A stretch of 14,723 nucleotides of DNA, from assembly GCA_002426025.1 (NCBI GenBank), contig DINP01000121.1:1-14723 (forward strand), given 5' to 3'. Position 1 is the first letter of the stretch, and each line of letters starts with the position of its first letter. The stretch is from Bacteroidales bacterium UBA5537. Lineage in GTDB: Bacteria > Bacteroidota > Bacteroidia > Bacteroidales > Lentimicrobiaceae. The position numbers and the translations under genes are program-made. A model generated the notes under the pieces. The model was not told where the DNA came from, did not search any database, and saw only the letters and a list, made by a program, of their open reading frames with translations. This document shows positions 7,252 through 13,845 of this stretch, piece by piece.

Positions 7252-8802
7252 ATGAAAAACCAGAATCTGAATTCCTTGAAAAAAGCTCCCCTCGGCATAC
7301 TCCTGATTTTAGGTTTGATGCTCAGTGTTTCAAAGCAGTCCGATGCCCAGTTTTTGAACAAACTGGCCCGTCATGCCCAGTCAAAAGTTGAGCGTGAAGC
7401 AGAAAAACGCACTGAGAGACGAGTTGATAAGGGAATTGACAAAGGGTTTGACGCTATAGAAGATTCTGTTGATGGAAACGGAAATCAAACCAAAGAAACC
7501 AACGAACATAATTCCACAGAATCATTTGGCTCTTTCACCAGCTTATCCCCTGCAAACGGTGATGTGACAACTTTACCCATAAAATGCTCCTGGAAAATAC
7601 CTGGTATGAAGTCTTATACATATACGATACATCTGGAAGGCGATGATTGGGCAGATTGGCTGACAAAAAAGACAAGCGAAAACCAATGCACCTTTTCAGG
7701 TTTGCCAACAGCATCAAAAAAACTGAAATGGCAGGTTGTCGCCGAAGGCAATGGTCAAAGGCTGGAGTCGCCCTGGCAAAATTTTACCATTACGGATGGG
7801 ACAGAGAATGCTGAACCCATCACACCTAAACAAGAAGTAAAGTGGGCAAAATACGATTTTGCTCCCGGTGATGAAGTTATTTTTGAAGATGGTCCCGGCC
7901 AGAATGAAGAAAATGGCGAGTTTCCAAGCCGCTGGGATTTAGTAAGCGGTCACGTTGAAATTGCCGGCGTTAATGGCGAAACGGTAATCATGTTTCTGGA
8001 TGGTGGTGAAATTATTCCTTACCTGAAAAACTCCGACACCGATTATTTGCCGGAAGTGTTTACCATTGAGTTTGATTTCTATCGTCCAAAAGGAGGTAAT
8101 CGGGTTTCTGTTTATCTTACCGATCAAAAAAATCAACACGGACTTTACGAAGATACTCAGGAATTTGATATTACACCGATAAGAGTGGATGCTCCCGGAG
8201 GAATTACAGCCGAGCATTCCGGAAGAGATTACACTTTTTGTGAAAAAGGATGCTGGACTCATATTTCCATTGCTTATACAAAAGGGAAATTGAAAGTTTA
8301 TATAGATGATACTCGGGTTATTAATATTCCCCATTACCAATTTAATCCAACCGGATTTACTTTTTACCCTTATTTTGCCGATGCTGCAGAAGACAAAGCA
8401 TTTTATGCTAAAAACTTCAGAATTGCTAAAGGTGGAGTAAAATACTACGATCGTGTACTTTCCGATGGAAAAATTATTGTAAACGGCATTCGCTTCGATG
8501 TGAACAAAGCCACCATAAAACCGGAAAGTAACGGTGCCATCAATGAAATTTTCGAGCTGATGCAAAAACAGCCAGACCTGAATTTTAGTGTGGAAGGCCA
8601 CACCGACAGCGATGGTGATAATGCATTTAATCAGACCCTTTCCGAAAATCGCGCCAAAGCAGTTATGGAACGCCTCATTAACATGGGCATTAAAGCCAAT
8701 CGCCTGAAATCTGCCGGCTGGGGCGAAAGCAAGCCCATTGGCGAAAACACTACTCCCGAAGGGAAAGCCAACAACCGCAGGGTAGAATTTGTAAAGTTTT
8801 AA
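7252..8802 (+). CDS. OmpA-family outer membrane protein with LamG-like middle region
   Basis: A 516-residue exported protein in several parts. A signal peptide (cleavage near S-D-A-Q, ~32/33) is followed by a highly charged helical stretch (~36-75, rich in Lys, Arg and Glu, with D-K-G-I-D-K-G-F-D) and a small beta domain (~90-180) resembling a fibronectin-like module. Next comes a jelly-roll/LamG-like region (~240-400) with F-T-I-E-F-D-F-Y and a later W-T-H-I-S-I-A-Y plus L-K-V-Y-I-D-D. It ends in an OmpA C-terminal domain (~408-516) with E-G-H-T-D-S-D-G-D (448-456), R467 in S-E-N-R-A, and the final N-N-R-R-V-E-F. In the known family the Asp of the H-T-D motif and the Arg contact peptidoglycan. 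The protein probably sits in the periplasm or outer membrane, tethered to the cell wall, with the middle domain free for ligand binding. No lipobox is seen. Confidence 0.85.
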   Translation: MKNQNLNSLKKAPLGILLILGLMLSVSKQSDAQFLNKLARHAQSKVEREAEKRTERRVDKGIDKGFDAIEDSVDGNGNQTKETNEHNSTESFGSFTSLSPANGDVTTLPIKCSWKIPGMKSYTYTIHLEGDDWADWLTKKTSENQCTFSGLPTASKKLKWQVVAEGNGQRLESPWQNFTITDGTENAEPITPKQEVKWAKYDFAPGDEVIFEDGPGQNEENGEFPSRWDLVSGHVEIAGVNGETVIMFLDGGEIIPYLKNSDTDYLPEVFTIEFDFYRPKGGNRVSVYLTDQKNQHGLYEDTQEFDITPIRVDAPGGITAEHSGRDYTFCEKGCWTHISIAYTKGKLKVYIDDTRVINIPHYQFNPTGFTFYPYFADAAEDKAFYAKNFRIAKGGVKYYDRVLSDGKIIVNGIRFDVNKATIKPESNGAINEIFELMQKQPDLNFSVEGHTDSDGDNAFNQTLSENRAKAVMERLINMGIKANRLKSAGWGESKPIGENTTPEGKANNRRVEFVKF

Positions 8803-8837
8803 TAAAATCATTTCATAATCACTTTTAATTTCAAACA

Positions 8838-9323
8838 ATGAAAAAATCAATTTTAACTATTGCCATTGCATTAAGCGTTTTGAGCGTAGTGTTTACTTCG
8901 TGTAAAAAAGACAAGGATGAAGATGCAGGACCAGGCCAAACCGAAGGCACCTATAATGTGATTATGGATGGTCAAACCATCGCTTCTGGCAGCACCATTG
9001 AGGTTGGCTGGCTTGGAAACCTGATAACCATTTCAAAAGGAGATGACTTTTCAGTTATTGTTGCATCGGTACCCGAAAATGTTGGTGGAGTTTTCCAAAT
9101 TAATGACTCAATTTCCAGTGGCACCGTTTCAATTATGGGCAAAAACCTGCTACTTACAGATGGAAGCGACGAATTGTATTTCTCACATACCGGCAAGGTG
9201 ACAAGAGAATCAAATACAAAAATTACCTTTGAAGGGACATGCGCTGCCCTGTTCAGCACTGAAATGCATACCTTTAGCGGCACCCTGGAATCAGATGTTT
9301 TTAAACTGATTTACACTCCGTAA
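8838..9323 (+). CDS. small hypothetical lipoprotein
   Basis: A 161-residue protein with a signal peptide and lipobox F-T-S-C (Cys22), followed by the charged K-K-D-K-D-E-D segment typical of Bacteroidetes surface or periplasmic lipoproteins. The mature part is short and beta-rich, with G-T-Y-N-V-I-M-D-G near the start and F-S-G-T-L-E-S near the end. The closing 'F-E-G-T-C... F-S-G-T-L' pattern resembles small exported beta-sandwich proteins of this phylum that carry a conserved G-T motif, but I cannot name a family. It starts 35 bases after the OmpA gene stop with no visible promoter between, so it is probably in the same transcript, which would end at the hairpin beginning 16 bases after its stop. 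Confidence 0.78.
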   Translation: MKKSILTIAIALSVLSVVFTSCKKDKDEDAGPGQTEGTYNVIMDGQTIASGSTIEVGWLGNLITISKGDDFSVIVASVPENVGGVFQINDSISSGTVSIMGKNLLLTDGSDELYFSHTGKVTRESNTKITFEGTCAALFSTEMHTFSGTLESDVFKLIYTP

Positions 9324-9338
9324 TAAATAATTAAAGCG

Positions 9339-9391
9339 GTGCACTGAGCCCAACTTATGTCCATCAGGCTTGGTGCACTTTATTCTTCTTT
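9339..9391 (+). terminator. intrinsic terminator
   Basis: GTGCACTGAGCC (9339-9350) pairs with GGCTTGGTGCAC (9367-9378): 12 base pairs, two of them G-U, around a 16-base loop. TTTATTCTTCTTT follows at once. The position, 15 bases after a stop codon, and the T-rich tail make this the clearest intrinsic terminator in the window. It would end the transcript carrying the OmpA and small lipoprotein genes. Confidence 0.75.
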
Positions 9392-9412
9392 AAATCACTT
9401 AAAGCCTTACCC

Positions 9413-10633
9413 ATGAAAAAATCAGCGCTTTTAATGTTTGTCTTCATCGCTTTTGCAGGAATTGCAAATGCCCAGAACCCAAAGTTGGTTGGAAGCTGGC
9501 TGATGACCAAAGCTGAAGTTGATGGGAAAATAGAAACCCCCTACTTCATCACAGAATTTAAGGAAGAAGGCAATTTTCTGGTAATGGGGATGGATTTCGG
9601 AACCTGGACTTACAACAGTAACGACAATTCAATGCAATTGAAATCAGCAATGGACAAAGATTTCAATGGGAAGAGTGAAATTTTGAGTCTTACCCGAGAC
9701 GAACTCATCGTCAGCAAAGACGGCGCAAAATTGACCTACAAAAGAGTTAATGTTGCTGAAATCATGGAGGCCAATAAAAATTCAGGACTGCTGGGAATGT
9801 GGGAATTTGAAGATGTAACCTATCCTGAAGCAATTACTTACGTGACTTTTAATGAACCCGATGAATACACCATGATTCAACAAGAAGAATATAGTTCGAG
9901 CAGGTATCTTGGGACATGGATTTTTGATAAGCAGGAGCAGTCGCTGATTGTCATTGGTATGAATGGGGATAATGGTTTTAAGGGAAAGAACAAAGTACTA
10001 AAGATTAACGAAGAATCGCTTGAACTGGAAAACAGTGGAAAAGTTTTCAAAGCGCATAAAAAAGCTAAAAGCACAAAGAAAATTGAACACCTCACTTTTA
10101 CGGAAGGCGACTTTTACAACGAAGACGGTGATTATAAATATTACGACGATGAGAAAAAATTGCCATGGTTCGATTGGGCAGAAATAAAGATGGGTTTGTT
10201 GAATGTAAAACAACTGGTTTATAATTATTCTACCCTGATAAATGGCACAGAAGCATTCGAAAGCAAAATTCTCAAAGCCGAGGTGAAAGCAAGTCTCGAA
10301 GATGAAGGATTTACCATTGATAATATTTTTAATGGTTACGATCGTTATAATCTTCCGGAAGAAGCTGAATTACCGCAGGATAAAGATTACTCGCAATCAC
10401 TTTATCCATTAGAAAACTCCACTTTCAGAATAGCTGGTAACGAGCAGATTACAACTCCTGCCGGTACATTTAATTGCATGGTTATCGAAGTGGCGACCTA
10501 TTCGGATGTACTTAAAAAGTTGTGGGTTATTACCGATAAACCGGGATTGGGGATTTATGCTAAAATTATTGAGGAAAATCCCGACGAAAATTTCGGACAT
10601 TATTCCGTTTATGAATTGCAGGAAATAAATTAA
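9413..10633 (+). CDS. exported protein: two lipocalin-like repeats plus TapB/DUF3108-like domain
   Basis: A 406-residue secreted or periplasmic protein. The signal peptide ends at A-N-A|Q (20/21). Two similar modules follow. The first runs ~25-115, starting L-V-G-S-W (25-29) with a later F-G-T-W and F-N-G-K-S-E-I-L. The second runs ~126-217, starting L-L-G-M-W (126-130) with a later L-G-T-W and F-K-G-K-N-K-V-L. These look like the lipocalin-like exported domains common in Bacteroidetes. The C-terminal region (~225-406) contains I-T-T-P-A-G-T-F-N-C (346-355), a motif seen in TapB/DUF3108-like proteins, and then K-L-W-V-I-T-D-K-P-G-L-G-I, also typical. Substrate and role are unknown. The gene lies directly after the intrinsic terminator; I see no clear promoter in the short gap, so its transcription start is unexplained. 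Confidence 0.77.
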   Translation: MKKSALLMFVFIAFAGIANAQNPKLVGSWLMTKAEVDGKIETPYFITEFKEEGNFLVMGMDFGTWTYNSNDNSMQLKSAMDKDFNGKSEILSLTRDELIVSKDGAKLTYKRVNVAEIMEANKNSGLLGMWEFEDVTYPEAITYVTFNEPDEYTMIQQEEYSSSRYLGTWIFDKQEQSLIVIGMNGDNGFKGKNKVLKINEESLELENSGKVFKAHKKAKSTKKIEHLTFTEGDFYNEDGDYKYYDDEKKLPWFDWAEIKMGLLNVKQLVYNYSTLINGTEAFESKILKAEVKASLEDEGFTIDNIFNGYDRYNLPEEAELPQDKDYSQSLYPLENSTFRIAGNEQITTPAGTFNCMVIEVATYSDVLKKLWVITDKPGLGIYAKIIEENPDENFGHYSVYELQEIN

Positions 10634-10770
10634 ACTATAATTTTCAATATCCATTTAACAAGAGTTGTTCTGAAAATTTACTTCAATGCAATTCAATTTG
10701 TTCTTATAGCAGTTTTTCAGAAAAAAATCCGACGTGTTTGAAAAAGAAACTAACCAAAATTAACATCAAT

Positions 10771-11292
10771 ATGAAAAAGAAACTCGCAACTTTTTTAATC
10801 CCAATGCTTTTTAGCTTTTCTGCTTTTAGCCAGCTAAGCGATGCAGAAAACAAGGCCCTTGATGAATTGATTGCCAATCAGGTAGAAATTGAAGTAGATG
10901 CAATAAAAGCTACCGCAGTGAAAAACGTTTTTGACGCAGCGTTTTTCAGACTGAAAACTATACCACATTATGATAACAATGGTGGGTTCCATGAAACTGT
11001 TTTGATGAAGCATAACGCGAAAATACTTGAAGTAATGGAGGCAGATTCATTGGTGCCATTCATAAGAAGCGATTTTAAGTTAACCAAACAGGCAGATGCG
11101 GCACAATTAAAAGATGCCTTAAAGTTGCTATTGGATAGTGCTACCGGCAGCGAAGACGAAATCGTTCAGAAAGGAAATCAATGGATTTTGGTTTGCGACG
11201 AGTGGTTTGGAGAAAAACGGGGTTTTGTGGTGGCTACAAATTCCACTGGCAAAGTTGAGGCCATTGAATATTCAGACAAACTGGAAATTTAA
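10771..11292 (+). CDS. secreted protein sharing a module with the next gene
   Basis: A 173-residue exported protein. The signal peptide covers ~1-21 (M-K-K-K-L-A-T then a hydrophobic run to A-F-S-Q). The frame is open 11 codons further up to a TTG at 10738, but starting there would put a highly polar stretch before the signal peptide, so the ATG at 10771 is preferred. Residues ~43-173 align with the last ~133 residues of the neighbouring protein: both have N-V-F or E-V-F at the start, F-K-L followed by an Ala-rich helix with D-A-L, then K-G-N-x-W, a short F-x-E-K-x-G-F-V-V strand, S-x-G-K-x-E-x-I-E and a charged end. I do not recognise this module. The next gene lies just downstream and the pair probably forms an operon. 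Confidence 0.78.
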   Translation: MKKKLATFLIPMLFSFSAFSQLSDAENKALDELIANQVEIEVDAIKATAVKNVFDAAFFRLKTIPHYDNNGGFHETVLMKHNAKILEVMEADSLVPFIRSDFKLTKQADAAQLKDALKLLLDSATGSEDEIVQKGNQWILVCDEWFGEKRGFVVATNSTGKVEAIEYSDKLEI

Positions 11293-11336
11293 TGGTCATT
11301 CCTAATCAAATTCTTAAAAAACAAACAATACCTGAC

Positions 11337-12737
11337 ATGAGAAAAATATTCATCTTACTAATCGCTCTTGGATGTTTTGTTGCAGCCAACGCGCAAAAAA
11401 ATTATCCCATCCTGACCCTTGAAGAAATTGGCGCTGTTACCATTGTCCCCGATGAGGTAATAATGATTGTAGTAGAAAATGTTGGCGAAGTGCCAAACCT
11501 GGCCTTTTACGATCTTGAGAAAAAGGCGTTAATGCAAAAATTTTCGGCAAAACTCCCTGAAAATCCTGTGGCTCATATCATTCCCTGCGACAATGGATTG
11601 CTGTATCTGGTAACCATTAAAAAGAACCCTGAAGACGGGCCTCCACTGTTCGATGCCATTTATTCGTTCGACCATAAAAAGGATAAAATCAAGTTGGTTT
11701 ACACCGAAAAAGAAAATGTGCACGCACCACAAACTGCTGCTGCCGTTCATTTAAAATTGGTTTTAGATACCGAAGGGAAAAAGGGACAGCCCCGTATTTT
11801 TAATATCGAAAGAGGAGAGTATGAAATTTTTTCAACCGATGAAAATATTCGCATGCTTTGTGCTTCCGACAAACACAATAGTTATGTTGTAATAAAAATT
11901 AACGAGTTTGGTGAAGACGATACTGTTCCGGTTTATGTAATGGACCAAAATGGTCAACTCAGCGAATCAGTAGGCATTTACGATTCGCGAATGAGGGCTT
12001 CCACCAACAAAGAGGAGAACCACATGCCGGGTTTTACCATTACAAACCCCGATTACAATTGGATTGCAGAAGCATTTGACAACAGCGGTTTCCCTCTTTC
12101 CGGATTTTCCATTGCCATGCATCCGGGCATAGCTGAAAAATACAATCAAACGGCCAATCTGTTTGATATCAGGGAAATTGTGGCTGCCAACGAAACGTAC
12201 ATGGCGGCAAAAGGTAATTACCAGTTGTGGGTGTATAATACACTAACGCCAAATACAATCAAACCTCAAACAGTGAGTGATGAAGATATGGAAGCCATCC
12301 TGTCTTACCACAAAGATAAGATAGAATACCTGAAGTCGCCCTATCAATCGGCTGCGCTGAATGAAGTCTTTAGGGCAAAGTTTTATTCAATAACCGAAAA
12401 GACCAATTTAGGTGGGGACTTCTACAGCGAATCATCATTTATTGCCTATGCCCTGAACGGGGAATACGAAGTATTGCGTGAAAAATCACAGTTGAACGAA
12501 TTGCTTTCGCCTGGTTTTAAACTCGATAACGAATTAACGGCAGCAACCTTTCAGGATGCATTGAATGCACTTTATCCTCCGGGGACGTTTGATACCAAGC
12601 ACATACAATTTTATAAAAAAGGCAATGCATGGTATTTTATACGCGGAGAATCTTTTAGCGAAAAGAAAGGATTTGTGGTAAATGTTGATTCTTCGGGGAA
12701 AATAGAACAAATAGAAGAGAAATCAGAAATTGACTAA
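11337..12737 (+). CDS. exported protein with same C-terminal module as its upstream neighbour
   Basis: A 466-residue exported protein. The signal peptide is M-R-K-I-F-I-L-L-I-A-L with cleavage near A-N-A|Q. An in-frame ATG at 11292 overlaps the stop codon of the preceding gene by one base, but it would add a polar stretch before the signal peptide; the ATG at 11337 is preferred. The N-terminal ~300 residues contain repeated short beta strands, including A-F-Y-D-L-E, I-Y-S-F-D-H-K and V-Y-V-M-D-Q-N-G, which could form a beta-propeller, although no clear blade consensus is seen. Residues ~334-466 match almost the whole mature part of the 173-residue upstream protein, ending in S-F-S-E-K-K-G-F-V-V-N-V and S-S-G-K-I-E-Q-I-E. 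The function is not recognisable. Genes of the pair are 44 bases apart, so co-expression is likely. Confidence 0.78.
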   Translation: MRKIFILLIALGCFVAANAQKNYPILTLEEIGAVTIVPDEVIMIVVENVGEVPNLAFYDLEKKALMQKFSAKLPENPVAHIIPCDNGLLYLVTIKKNPEDGPPLFDAIYSFDHKKDKIKLVYTEKENVHAPQTAAAVHLKLVLDTEGKKGQPRIFNIERGEYEIFSTDENIRMLCASDKHNSYVVIKINEFGEDDTVPVYVMDQNGQLSESVGIYDSRMRASTNKEENHMPGFTITNPDYNWIAEAFDNSGFPLSGFSIAMHPGIAEKYNQTANLFDIREIVAANETYMAAKGNYQLWVYNTLTPNTIKPQTVSDEDMEAILSYHKDKIEYLKSPYQSAALNEVFRAKFYSITEKTNLGGDFYSESSFIAYALNGEYEVLREKSQLNELLSPGFKLDNELTAATFQDALNALYPPGTFDTKHIQFYKKGNAWYFIRGESFSEKKGFVVNVDSSGKIEQIEEKSEID

Positions 12738-12761
12738 ATATTAACAAACAACACAATCAAA

Positions 12762-13613
12762 ATGAAAAACCTGAGCATCCTCTTTTCGTTATTATTTGCC
12801 ATGTCAGGTTGTAACGGAAACGCACAAAACAAGCTTAAACGCTACGATGTAAAATCGGGAATAATTGAATATGCCACTACCACTTCAGGAAAAGTGATGG
12901 GTAGTACGATTGATGGAAGCGGTACCGAAAAGTTGTTTTTTAAAGACTGGGGCGCGATTGAACTCAAAGAAACAGTGCTGAGCCAAACCACTACCATGAA
13001 ATTGCTGGGCAACGCCAGCACCGAAACTGAAGAAACCCATACGATGGTTAAACTGGACAACGGAGAATCCTGGTCGGTTGATTTCAACAAAAAGCAGATT
13101 TATGCATCCAGAGATATGGCCATGGAAATGATCAAAGCAAATCAACCAAATGCAGATGCCGGGGAAGTTGGTGAAAGCATACTGGTAAGTATGGGTGGTA
13201 AAAAAACGGGTACCGAAAAATTTCTTGGATATACCTGCGATGTGTGGGAAATAATGGGCGGAAAACAATGGATTCACAAAGGTTTGATGCTCAAAATGGA
13301 GATAACCGTTATGGGAATCACTACAAAAACGGAAGCAACAAGTGTCAAACTGGATGTTTCTGTTCCTGATGCAAATTTCAGCTTGCCGGATTTCCCCATT
13401 CAGGAAACCGAAAACTTCATGAGTAGTGATGATTCCCCCTATGATGCTGAAGAGATGGAAGAAGGCATGGAATTGATGGAGAATTTATCATTCGAGGAGT
13501 ATAAGCAAATGGTCAGGGAAGGAGACGCTGAAATGAAAGATGCCAGCGATGAGGAACTGCGCCAATCCTATGACATGATGCAGAAAATGTTGAAATCAGC
13601 GAAGGGAAAATAG
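12762..13613 (+). CDS. lipoprotein with acidic Met-rich tail, possibly DUF4412-like
   Basis: A 283-residue predicted lipoprotein: signal peptide and lipobox M-S-G-C (Cys17), then N-G-N-A-Q. Residues ~30-200 are beta-rich. The start V-K-S-G-I-I-E-Y (about 30-37), the later G-T-E-K-L-F-F-K-D-W-G, and the Y-T-C-D-V-W-E-I segment resemble a family of Bacteroidetes exported proteins in which 'G-x-I-x-Y' and 'Y-F-D-D-Y-G' recur (DUF4412-like); this assignment is by pattern only. After ~213 the sequence changes to a hydrophilic tail rich in Asp, Glu and Met (about 220-283), with repeated M-E-E/E-M-E units and a likely helical end. That tail could bind metal ions or a positively charged partner, which is a guess. 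It starts 24 bases after the previous stop and is probably co-transcribed. Confidence 0.72.
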   Translation: MKNLSILFSLLFAMSGCNGNAQNKLKRYDVKSGIIEYATTTSGKVMGSTIDGSGTEKLFFKDWGAIELKETVLSQTTTMKLLGNASTETEETHTMVKLDNGESWSVDFNKKQIYASRDMAMEMIKANQPNADAGEVGESILVSMGGKKTGTEKFLGYTCDVWEIMGGKQWIHKGLMLKMEITVMGITTKTEATSVKLDVSVPDANFSLPDFPIQETENFMSSDDSPYDAEEMEEGMELMENLSFEEYKQMVREGDAEMKDASDEELRQSYDMMQKMLKSAKGK

Positions 13614-13657
13614 ATGTTTCATTTCAGCAACGCACACGAGGTTTGGGTTACTAAAAA

Positions 13658-13750
13658 ATGAAAATCATGAAAAAAGCAGCACTCCTGTATTCAGAATTCT
13701 TGTTTTCGTTTGATATACACAAACATCAAAAATTACCGGAGATAGAATAG
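13658..13750 (+). pseudogene. possible remnant of an exported-protein gene (30 codons)
   Basis: The frame reads M-K-I-M-K-K-A-A-L-L-Y-S-E-F-L-F and then becomes polar before a TAG at 13748. The start resembles the M-K-K-x-A-L-L signal sequences of the neighbouring genes. It could be the 5' remnant of a lost gene or simply chance. There is no similarity I can name, and no sign of translation beyond an A-rich upstream stretch. Confidence 0.2.
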
Positions 13751-13833
13751 CAATTAAAAATGACTTATTGGTATGCTTCTCTCCTCACAATCTGCCCTTC
13801 ACATCCAAACTCCCAAACTGCCCGTTATTTTCT

Positions 13834-13841
13834 TAGCTTTG
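13834..13841 (+). promoter_or_regulatory. TAnnTTTG promoter element directly at the start codon
   Basis: TAGCTTTG fully matches the Bacteroidetes -7 consensus TAnnTTTG and ends 4 bases before the ATG at 13846. Transcription would begin at or very near the start codon, so the mRNA would be leaderless or have only a few leader bases. A convincing -33 TTG at the standard distance is not seen. Confidence 0.5.
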
Positions 13842-13845
13842 CACA

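Larger units (their letters stand above)
13614..13845. other. 232-base gap with little content
   Basis: No credible full-length gene was found. A short frame of 30 codons runs 13658-13750 (starting M-K-I-M-K-K-A-A-L-L). Its first ten residues look like a signal-peptide start, but it breaks off in a polar sequence, which would fit a decayed exported-protein gene. No clear terminator for the preceding gene is visible. The right edge holds the promoter element of the next gene. Confidence 0.5.

Noticed and set aside
7939..8850. 303-codon antisense open frame over the OmpA gene
   Set aside because: It lies opposite a gene with clear domain signatures and reads as an irregular Phe/Ile/Asn-rich sequence; it is a shadow of the + strand gene.
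10668..10722. Inverted repeat TTCTGAAAA / TTTTCAGAA as a possible terminator after the 9413 gene
   Set aside because: The stem is A/T-rich with a 37-base loop and A-rich rather than T-rich sequence after it, so termination on the + strand is not supported.
10738..10770. TTG-start extension of the 173-residue protein
   Set aside because: It would add a Lys/Asn-rich stretch before a normal signal peptide that begins at the ATG at 10771.
11292..11336. ATG overlapping the previous stop codon by one base as the start of the 466-residue protein
   Set aside because: It could reflect translational coupling, but the signal peptide begins cleanly at the ATG at 11337.
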